From Gammaproteobacteria bacterium (GTDB lineage: Bacteria > Pseudomonadota > Gammaproteobacteria > JAKEHO01): a stretch of DNA of 51,915 bases. Below are positions 46,463 through 51,915 of this stretch, piece by piece. Positions within the stretch are counted from its first letter, which is position 1. The number at the start of each line of letters is the position of its first letter. The stretch covers positions 1 through 51,915 of the forward strand of contig JAPUIX010000028.1 of assembly GCA_027296625.1 (NCBI GenBank), written 5' to 3'. Position numbers and translations under genes: made by a program. Below the pieces are notes generated by a model. That model was not told the DNA's origin. It searched no databases and saw only the letters and a program-made list of their open reading frames with translations.

Positions 46463-46695
46463 AAAGGGAGCCGCAGGCGCAACGACTAAAAGGTGAGTAC
46501 TTACACCGGCGATAATCACGTCGGCCGCCCTCTGACACACTGTTCCATTTTTGCTGACTATCAAACAGGTAGGCGCACGGTAGTACGGCAGTCCCCTAGC
46601 CTCGCGATCAAAACGCATCTGATAATTGGCCGTTGGAATTCTGCGACGTCGATGTTAGCCTAACGAAAAAGCTGAAGCGGCCTACGAGGGAGGTT

Positions 46696-47715
46696 ATGCA
46701 AGTATCTCAGCACTACGCCGGGGATGTCGGCTATCCTGGTTGCGTCGTTGTTCCACCCACTCGAGAGGTGCCGGAGCTAGCCGAGGATGTTCTTTGTGGC
46801 ATTCTGACACCTCCCAGATCACTTCCACCTAAGTATTTCTATGATGGCTACGGATCGCTATTGTTTGAACGCATCTGCGGCACGTCTGAATATTACCTGA
46901 CGCGCACGGAAGAAGAGCTCTTGGTCCGCTTCGCGGAACCAATAGTCTCCATGATAAAGGGCGACGAGATTCTCGAGCTGGGAAGTGGTAACTGCCGGAA
47001 AACCCGGCATTTGTTTGACGCCTGCGAAAAGCAACAGCACATTTGTTCATATGCGCCATTTGACGTCTGTGAGGAAGTATTGCTTCAGGCGGCCGATGCT
47101 TTGCGGTCAGAATACAGTTGGCTCGAAGTCACACCACTATTGGGCGACTACCACGCAGGCCTTGCAAACCTACCTCGAGCTATCGGGACACGGATCTTCA
47201 CATTCTTGGGAAGTACAATCGGCAACTTTGAGGGAGATGCTGCAATTCAATTCCTTACGGAAATTCGCGAGTGCATGCGCCCCGGCGACTGGTTGCTGCT
47301 CGGTGCTGATCGAGTAAAGGACCCGCGCGTATTACATGCGGCCTATAACGACCAACAGGGAATTACAGCGGAATTCAACCTCAATGTATTAAGGGTGTTG
47401 AATCGTGAATTGAACGCAAACTTTGATCTGAAAGGCTTTTCGCATGACGCCGTCTACAATGATGTCCTTGAACAAGTGGAAATGTTCCTTGTTGCAAACA
47501 AGTCACAGTGCGTTCAGTTCAAGGATTTAGCCAAAGAAGTTACCTTTGAAAAAGGGGAAAAAATTCTGACTGAAATCAGTCGGAAGTTCACTTCCAAAGG
47601 TTTACACGAGATGATTGAAGCTGCCGGGCTCTGCGTTATCAAGCACTATGAACCTGAAAACCGCTACTTCTCGCTGATACTGGCACAACTTCTTCATGAC
47701 CCTGGGCCGAACTGA
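46696..47715 (+). CDS. egtD: L-histidine N-alpha-methyltransferase (EgtD-like)
   Basis: EgtD trimethylates histidine to hercynine, the first step to ergothioneine. From ATG 46696, behind a strong GAGGGAGG site, the protein has 339 residues. It shows family segments LPPKYFYDGYGSLLFERICG, SEYYLTRTEEELL, the SAM-binding ILELGSGNCRKT, FLGSTIGNFEGDAAIQFL and the C-terminal NRYFSLILAQLL. The frame extends to a TTG at 46633 without family similarity. No EgtB sulfoxide synthase is adjacent; the next gene is a broken oxidase. The product could be hercynine only, or EgtB may be elsewhere. Confidence 0.88.
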   Translation: MQVSQHYAGDVGYPGCVVVPPTREVPELAEDVLCGILTPPRSLPPKYFYDGYGSLLFERICGTSEYYLTRTEEELLVRFAEPIVSMIKGDEILELGSGNCRKTRHLFDACEKQQHICSYAPFDVCEEVLLQAADALRSEYSWLEVTPLLGDYHAGLANLPRAIGTRIFTFLGSTIGNFEGDAAIQFLTEIRECMRPGDWLLLGADRVKDPRVLHAAYNDQQGITAEFNLNVLRVLNRELNANFDLKGFSHDAVYNDVLEQVEMFLVANKSQCVQFKDLAKEVTFEKGEKILTEISRKFTSKGLHEMIEAAGLCVIKHYEPENRYFSLILAQLLHDPGPN

Positions 47716-48532
47716 TCGGCGCCCCCTCCAATTCTATCTGTCGATTTCAGCGCGACCTGCATTAGCTCCGCGGGATGTAGCGCGGATACGCCCGTCCCAT
47801 CGACAATCTGATGCCGGCAACTTGTCCCCGTTGCAACAATGAGAGTATCTGCTGCGGCCGCCCGAATTTCAGGGAAAAGCACCAACTCGCCGATCTGCCG
47901 GGAGATGTCATAGTGTTCAGCCTCATAACCGAAGGCCCCTGCCATCCCGCAGCAGCCTGACGGGATCACATTCGTGTTGGGGATCATCCTGAGCACGTCG
48001 ATGCTTGGTTGCATTCCGCCCAGCGCTTTTTGATGACAATGTCCATGTAGCAAGATCCGGCGTGGCATGTTGTCAAAAATGCTAACGTCTAGCGTTCCAG
48101 CCTTGGCTTGATCAAGCATGAATTCTTCAAATAACAGACTTTGCTTTGCAACCAACCTAGCTTTCGCATGCATTAAATCGTTATTTAGTAAATCAATCGC
48201 TTCACCTCGAAAGGTCAGGCTCTCTGACGGTTCTAGTCCAACAATGGACATACCTTCTTTGGCGTATGGATAAATCGCGACTACGGCATCTCGAATCATT
48301 GCCCTGCCAAACTGGTGCCAGCGCCCCGAGGAATGAGCGGCACCCGGTGTCTCGCAGCAAATTGCATGATGCGAACACAATCCTGCCGGTGAAAGGGTCG
48401 TACCACGCCAATTGGGAGTTGCTGATATGGTGAGGCGTCAGTGGCAAATAGGGCGCGGGACACAGAGTCAGTGAGTACTTCCCCATCAAGCTCTTTCTGA
48501 AGCGCCTCAAGCAGGCGGGACGAGATCTTCAT
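47694..48532 (-). pseudogene. Internally deleted FAD-linked oxidase / Fe-S protein
   Basis: Two pieces of one protein family meet here. From ATG 48532 (GAAGAGG upstream), residues MKISSRLLEALQKELDGEVL to PLIPRGAGTSLAGQ are the N-terminus of a GlcD/Dld-type FAD oxidase, ending in the FAD-binding PRGAGTSLAGQ before a stop at 48296. In another frame, after the junction at about 48300, the C-terminal Fe-S/CCG domain continues: HGHCHQKAL, SGCCGMAGAFGYEAEHYDIS and TGTSCRHQIVDGTG, ending at 47694. The intact relatives I recall are near 980 residues, so roughly 2 kb of FAD domain and ferredoxin-like region is missing and the frame is shifted. The 3' end overlaps egtD by 22 bases. Confidence 0.85.
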
Positions 48533-48814
48533 AGTGATTTCGAACCTCTTCGAACAGCGCCTCAGCGTGCGAATGTCCATCACGCTCACGTGATAATAAC
48601 CCCCAGACATTGACCGGTTCAGACCTGGGTGTCCGATCAACGCAAGGATAGGTCGGGCAACAGCCGCTGGCCACCGTCGCGGATGCCAAGGAAGGGAGTT
48701 ATCGACGCAACGTCCTTCCCAGACGCCCTCTCACGGGGCAGGTGATTTTGATGGGTGGGCGCTTCGGTGATCGAGGCGTCGGGCGGGGGGGCAGATCGGG
48801 CCCAACAGCACCCC

Positions 48815-48913
48815 TTAGAGCACGCTGAGTACCTGCATCAACCCGTACAGCGTTAACAGGATCCACACCATCCGTATGGCTATGTTCAGTTTTTCCATCC
48901 CATTCGAATCCAT
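48815..48913 (-). CDS. Possible 32-residue single-helix membrane protein
   Basis: A short frame starts at ATG 48913 and ends at TAA 48815. It encodes MDSNGMEKLNIAIRMVWILL followed by TLYGLMQVLSVL: a short charged N-terminus, then one hydrophobic helix. A GGGGG-containing stretch lies about 10-14 bases before the start; an internal ATG (Met6) is an alternative. The gene sits just downstream of an extremely AT-rich island with palindromes. Similar tiny membrane proteins exist in bacteria, but I cannot name this one; the frame is too short to be secure. Confidence 0.4.
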   Translation of the reverse strand: MDSNGMEKLNIAIRMVWILLTLYGLMQVLSVL

Positions 48914-49297
48914 GGTCGCGTACCCCCTGACACAGTGAATACTTATTTTAATAGATTAAAATTAATAGCTTAGGCTAGTTTCCTAATATAGTCTATCTAA
49001 TAGATATTATCAAGAAATCATCATATCTTATTGTTTTACAATCATTTTATACGCCTATCGGGCGGTGGTGAGGGGTGGGGCACCAAGGGCAGGGCACGGG
49101 CATCGAGGGAGCTCGTTTGGACCCGTTTCACCACTGCGTGATGAACGGTCGATTGAGCCATCACGCCAATCGGGGACCTGATGGTCGACGAGGTGTTCAG
49201 TGACGGGCTTGGGCCGTTCGCTAACGTCTTAGATGCGTGCGGCGAGGCGGGGTAATTTAGTTGTTTGGGTAGAGAGTGGTGGGGTGATGAGTGTGGG
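48914..49297. other. AT island and G-rich stretch, no gene seen
   Basis: By hand count 22 of the 110 bases at 48941-49050 are G or C (20%), against about half elsewhere. Two palindromes lie in this island: ATTTTAAT-AG-ATTAAAAT (48945-48962) and TATCTA-A-TAGATA (48994-49006). Directly after it, 49072-49100 holds five runs of three or more G with short loops, a quadruplex-type pattern. The rest of the region to 49297 shows no credible frame. Confidence 0.55.
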
Positions 49298-49879
49298 TTA
49301 TTTTATTGCGTAGTTCTTTAAGAGTTCTTGGGAGAGTTGTTCAGCTTCATGGCGTTGGGTGGGGGTCAGGTCTCTTGCGGCGATGTCTCGATCTTGTTGT
49401 GCCGCCTGGTTTCCGGCTTCTGCGGCGACATGGAACCATGCGTAAGCGTATACCGGGTTCTTCTCTACCCCGCGGCCTGCGCTGTACATATATCCCAGCG
49501 CCTGTTGGGCCTCGGGGACCCCTTGCACAGCCGCTTTTCGAAACCATTCGACGGCCATCGCGTAGTCCTGTAAGACGCCTTCACCAAAGGTATAGGCAAC
49601 GCCGAGATTGTATTGGGCCTCGGCATACCCCTGTTCAGCAGACTTCCAGTACCATCGACCTGCCTCGGCATGGTCCTGTGGGACACCCTCGCCGTAGGCA
49701 TAGGCAAGGCCAAGTATGCATTGGGCCCGTGGATCGCCTTCCTCGGCCAATCCCCTGAAGGTCTCAATGGCAGCAGCGTAGTCGCCTTTCTCATACGCGG
49801 CAATGGCGGTGTCATAGTTTGCCGACGAGCCGGCGGCTAGTACAAAGAGTAAAATCGTTGAAAGCAAAAGCTTGGTCAT
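49298..49879 (-). CDS. Exported Sel1-repeat (SLR) protein
   Basis: The 193-residue protein has a signal peptide (MTKLLLSTILLFVLAAGSSA) followed by three clear Sel1-like repeats: AQCILGLAYAYGEGVPQDHA, AQYNLGVAYTFGEGVLQDYA and AQQALGYMYSAGRGVEKNP, and an initial TPR-like unit (AIAAYEKGDYAAAIETFRGL). The helical solenoid probably mediates protein-protein contacts in the periplasm or cell envelope. The partner is unknown. A C-terminal charged helix (LTPTQRHEAEQLSQELLKN) resembles the common end of such proteins. No operon partners are evident. Confidence 0.9.
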   Translation of the reverse strand: MTKLLLSTILLFVLAAGSSANYDTAIAAYEKGDYAAAIETFRGLAEEGDPRAQCILGLAYAYGEGVPQDHAEAGRWYWKSAEQGYAEAQYNLGVAYTFGEGVLQDYAMAVEWFRKAAVQGVPEAQQALGYMYSAGRGVEKNPVYAYAWFHVAAEAGNQAAQQDRDIAARDLTPTQRHEAEQLSQELLKNYAIK

Positions 49880-50137
49880 TCTTGGCGTTCCATCAGCTCG
49901 GGTTTGTTCCCCCGAGGCTGAGCAGCGTATTTTAGCACAATTTTTTTATCCGAGGCCAGCTAAGGCGGCTGCATCGTCAGTGGGCTTGTACCAAAATTAT
50001 CACGCAAAAACAAATGCTTAGGATATCGCTGTCGGAAGATCCCCTGCCCCGCGGGGAAGAACAATGCAATGGGTCCCAAAGCCGTCAAGGAATCCCCAGT
50101 TCAGGGGCGGCTGGGGCAGCCGCCCGCACCCCGCGCC

Positions 50138-50791
50138 TCAGAGGCCCACAAAATGGTAGACAAGCTGCTGAAAGCCCAGGATGAGTGGCCACAGCCACTT
50201 GCCCAGCAGGCCGGAGATCAGCAGGACGAGCAGAATAATCAAGCCATACGGCTCAATACGGCTGAGCTGCCAGGCCATTGGGCCCGGTAGCATGGCCGAC
50301 AACACGCGAGAGCCATCGAGCGGCGGCAGGGGAAACAGATTCAGGATCAAGAGAATGCTGTTGATGAAAACGCCAGCCCGTCCCATATAGGCCAACGGCT
50401 GAGCTACCCAGTCCAGGGAACCTGCCAGGATGACTGCGAGTTTCACGAGTGCTGCCCAGAAAATGATCATCAAGAGATTCGCGGCAGGCCCAGCTATTGC
50501 CACCAACGCCATATCGCGCTTTGGGTTTTTGAGGTTTTCCCAGGTCACCGGGACCGGTTTTGCCCACCCAAAAATAAAACCGCCCGCTAGGAGCAGTACC
50601 GTCGGTACCAAAACCGTGCCAATGGGGTCCACGTGTTTAATCGGGTTCAACGTCAGGCGACCAAGCATCTCAGCCGTTGGGTCCCCGAGCCGACGGGCCA
50701 TCCAACCATGGGCCAATTCATGAAAAGTAATGGCAAATAGCACCGGGGGCGCCCAAACGAGGATCTTCTGAAGGAGGCTGAGCTCGTTCAC
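50138..50791 (-). CDS. Site-2 protease family (M50) membrane metalloprotease
   Basis: The 217-residue intramembrane protease-type protein has the zinc motif HELAH (residues 24-28) in the first membrane helix and the second conserved motif LFPLPPLDGSRVL in a later helix, supplying the Asp ligand. Four to five hydrophobic segments are visible (about 10-30, 55-75, 95-120, 135-155 and 185-205). It belongs to the short YwhC-like M50 group without PDZ or CBS domains, whose substrates are mostly unknown. ScpA/ScpB genes, often near such proteases, are not in the window. The start at ATG 50791 immediately precedes the first helix. Confidence 0.9.
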   Translation of the reverse strand: MNELSLLQKILVWAPPVLFAITFHELAHGWMARRLGDPTAEMLGRLTLNPIKHVDPIGTVLVPTVLLLAGGFIFGWAKPVPVTWENLKNPKRDMALVAIAGPAANLLMIIFWAALVKLAVILAGSLDWVAQPLAYMGRAGVFINSILLILNLFPLPPLDGSRVLSAMLPGPMAWQLSRIEPYGLIILLVLLISGLLGKWLWPLILGFQQLVYHFVGL

Positions 50792-51115
50792 AGAGTCATT
50801 ATACCGCCGCTCACCGCATAGACGATGTTAGTCGGACAGAGCGTTCTGCACCCAACACGAAAAAAGGAGACCGATCAATTCCCCCGCCGTCAATCGAAAC
50901 GTTCTTCAAATTCCGTTTGGTTCTTTCGCACGGCTGAGCGGCTACTTTCTCAGAAAACCTGGTAGGTACTGCTTATAATTCAGCAGCCGCACTATGGCTA
51001 ATCGCTGTTAAATCAACAGCATATCCAATGCCTTACAGGTGCCTAAAGCATCTGAAAGCACACAAAAGCATGCGCGGTTGTCTCACATGCGTCACAGGCA
51101 TCGCGAGGTGAACCC
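50792..51115. promoter_or_regulatory. Upstream region of the small membrane protein gene with repeats and a hairpin
   Basis: No gene is seen in these 324 bases. A perfect TATAAT (50974-50979) with TG four bases ahead is a candidate promoter for the gene at 51116. In the presumed leader lie GCTGTT-AAATC-AACAGC (51004-51020), a perfect hairpin, and three tandem 10-base units ending in AAAGCA (51041-51050, 51051-51060, 51061-51070). Confidence 0.45.
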
Positions 51116-51307
51116 GTGCAAGCCTACATAAAATTCATGGAATTCTGTATCGCTTGGATGTTGCGCTTGGTGGTCGTGGCGATATTGGTGAGTGCTCTTT
51201 ACGTTGTCTTCAAAACCTCGGACGCACCGGCACCACCGGATGAGATAGAAACGGACTACACCGAACCCTGGCGGCACCTCGGCAAAACCTACACTTGGTC
51301 CGCATAA
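51116..51307 (+). CDS. Small single-helix membrane protein
   Basis: The 63-residue protein has a short N-terminus, one transmembrane helix (about 9-31, FCIAWMLRLVVVAILVSALY) and a polar C-terminal tail rich in Pro, Asp and Glu (DAPAPPDEIETDYTEPWRHL). The start is GTG 51116 with GAGGTG five bases upstream; ATG at codon 8 is an alternative. The upstream region has a candidate promoter, a hairpin and tandem repeats. I do not recognise the family. A second small gene follows in the same direction after 36 bases. Confidence 0.55.
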   Translation: MQAYIKFMEFCIAWMLRLVVVAILVSALYVVFKTSDAPAPPDEIETDYTEPWRHLGKTYTWSA

Positions 51308-51343
51308 CCATTCACACACTTAATCACTAACGAGGACTCAACT

Positions 51344-51586
51344 ATGCACGACACAACAAAAGAAATCCCACAGCCCATTACCGAGAATGACCGCTGGCGA
51401 TGGTTGCATCAAAAGTTGACGGGGCTAATGAAGCGCGTCGGCGATATGGAAAATGATGTGCACTCCACGACCTGCGTCATGGCCGACCTGGAAGCGTCAC
51501 TGGCCCCGCGTCTCGACGTACTGGAAACAAAGCTGGATGAGCTACTTCATCGCACATCAAGACAGGACGTAAGCCCGAGCGAGTAA
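51344..51586 (+). CDS. Small charged helical protein of unknown function
   Basis: The 80-residue protein has no membrane segment or signal. Residues about 18-70 are a heptad-like amphipathic helix (WLHQKLTGLMKRVGDMENDV, then SLAPRLDVLETKLDELLHRT), likely a coiled coil. A good GAGG ribosome site lies nine bases before ATG 51344. It is 36 bases after the small membrane protein gene, so the two are probably one operon and might form a membrane-cytosol pair. It is unrecognised. Confidence 0.55.
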   Translation: MHDTTKEIPQPITENDRWRWLHQKLTGLMKRVGDMENDVHSTTCVMADLEASLAPRLDVLETKLDELLHRTSRQDVSPSE

Positions 51587-51681
51587 TCTTCCATCACATC
51601 AAGCGGGATAGTCAGAGATAACCCAGGCACCGCCCGCACCCAAAAATAAATCTGTCCCAATTTTTCGAATTAGGCAATAAC

Positions 51682-51882
51682 TTGCCTGGTGCCACGACAT
51701 TTAGGAAAAGTAGAGCAGCCCCAGAATTGATTAAAACGAAGGGTTGGTGTGAGAGGATGATTCCCATGCTGTACCTAGTGCGGCATGGGCTGGGGATTAG
51801 TTTGGACGAGGTTATAGATAAGTCGGAGTGGCGATTGGCAAATCGGCATTTAAGAAAACTAGAGTTATTAAAAAATTGGTAG
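51682..51882 (+). CDS. Doubtful 66-residue ORF
   Basis: An ATG at 51682 opens 66 codons (MPGATTFRKSRAAPELIKTK, ending LRKLELLKNW). It has no clear ribosome site, no signal or membrane segment and no family I know. The surrounding bases are more AT- and G/T-rich than the neighbours and may be a fragment of transferred or decayed DNA. The C-terminal part (ISLDEVIDKSEWRLANRHLR) could be a short helical remnant. It is kept only as a weak possibility. Confidence 0.2.
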   Translation: MPGATTFRKSRAAPELIKTKGWCERMIPMLYLVRHGLGISLDEVIDKSEWRLANRHLRKLELLKNW

Positions 51883-51915
51883 ATTAGGCCGTGCGCTTTT
51901 ATGGTAGGGCCGTAC

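Noticed and set aside
48507-48689. 60-codon minus-strand ORF with CCPTYPC overlapping the oxidase remnant start
   Set aside because: It is in a different frame from the recognisable FAD-domain start, has no ribosome site and matches no domain; probably a shadow.
51640-51680. ATAAATCTGTCCCAATTTTT-like string resembling ends seen near REP-type transposases
   Set aside because: Only a short similarity from memory; no transposase, inverted ends or target duplication is visible nearby.
24-51915. Search by eye for tRNA, rRNA, CRISPR repeats and intact insertion sequences
   Set aside because: GGTTCGANTCC-like strings (for example near 39460 and 48905) fall in coding DNA or lack cloverleaf partners, and no regularly spaced repeat array or terminal inverted repeats with a transposase were found.

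Overview
The window looks like chromosomal DNA of a gammaproteobacterium that stores polyhydroxyalkanoate (PHA) and respires aerobically. The pointers are a class III PHA synthase (PhaE plus PhaC) with phaA, two phaB copies, phaR and a phasin; a gltA-mdh pair divergent from sucA-sucB; an AddAB-type helicase-nuclease pair; a beta/gamma-type RppH; and a probable hopanoid C-3 methylase, HpnR. The lineage is inferred from gene content only. I found no rRNA, tRNA, CRISPR array, intact insertion sequence or prophage.

Region by region. 1-2.9 kb: two small membrane proteins (the first cut by the window edge), a THEP1-like NTPase and HpnR. 3-13 kb: housekeeping and accessory genes in mixed orientation: exported MsrA, an SDR enzyme with Phe at the catalytic Tyr position, a membrane-anchored L7/L12-like protein, an exported SnoaL-like protein divergent from a LysR regulator, an extracellular solute-binding protein, an AI-2E-family exporter, a TPR-sulfotransferase, a CBS-pair protein and a membrane SpoIIE-type phosphatase. 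13-18.2 kb: a 1074-residue ATPase/TPR/BTAD transcription regulator preceded by three CTTACA repeats in 11-bp phase and a 37-codon leader ORF, then an exported metallo-beta-lactamase-fold hydrolase and a small secreted protein. 18.2-26.5 kb: rppH, a HAD phosphatase, mdh-gltA (minus) and sucA-sucB (plus). 26.6-38.6 kb: phaA-phaB-phaR-phaB2 and phaP, a DUF1631 protein and a SPOR lipoprotein, then acs, phaE and phaC on the minus strand. 38.7-45.5 kb: addB-addA and a small heat-shock protein. 45.7-48.6 kb: an unrecognised protein, EgtD, and a pseudogene of an FAD/Fe-S oxidase that has lost its middle. 48.7-51.9 kb: a sparse region with a 20% GC island, G-rich runs, a 32-residue membrane peptide gene, a Sel1 protein, an M50 protease and small ORFs.

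How it fits together. Acs and the TCA genes supply and consume acetyl-CoA. PhaA and PhaB convert it to 3-hydroxybutyryl-CoA, PhaEC polymerises that, phasin coats the granules, and PhaR probably represses the set. A TGC-N3-GCA inverted repeat lies before phaA, before phaE and twice at the phaP promoter, so PhaR probably acts at all three places. Other regulatory DNA read directly from the sequence: a near-consensus sigma-32 promoter for the small heat-shock gene; two exact TGTGA-N6-TCACA (CRP/Vfr-type) palindromes before the SPOR lipoprotein; and two mutually exclusive hairpins between the heat-shock gene and addB.

No complete novel system can be claimed. The best candidates are the BTAD regulator with its phased repeats and leader ORF beside an exported hydrolase, and the AT-island/small-membrane-peptide locus near 49 kb.
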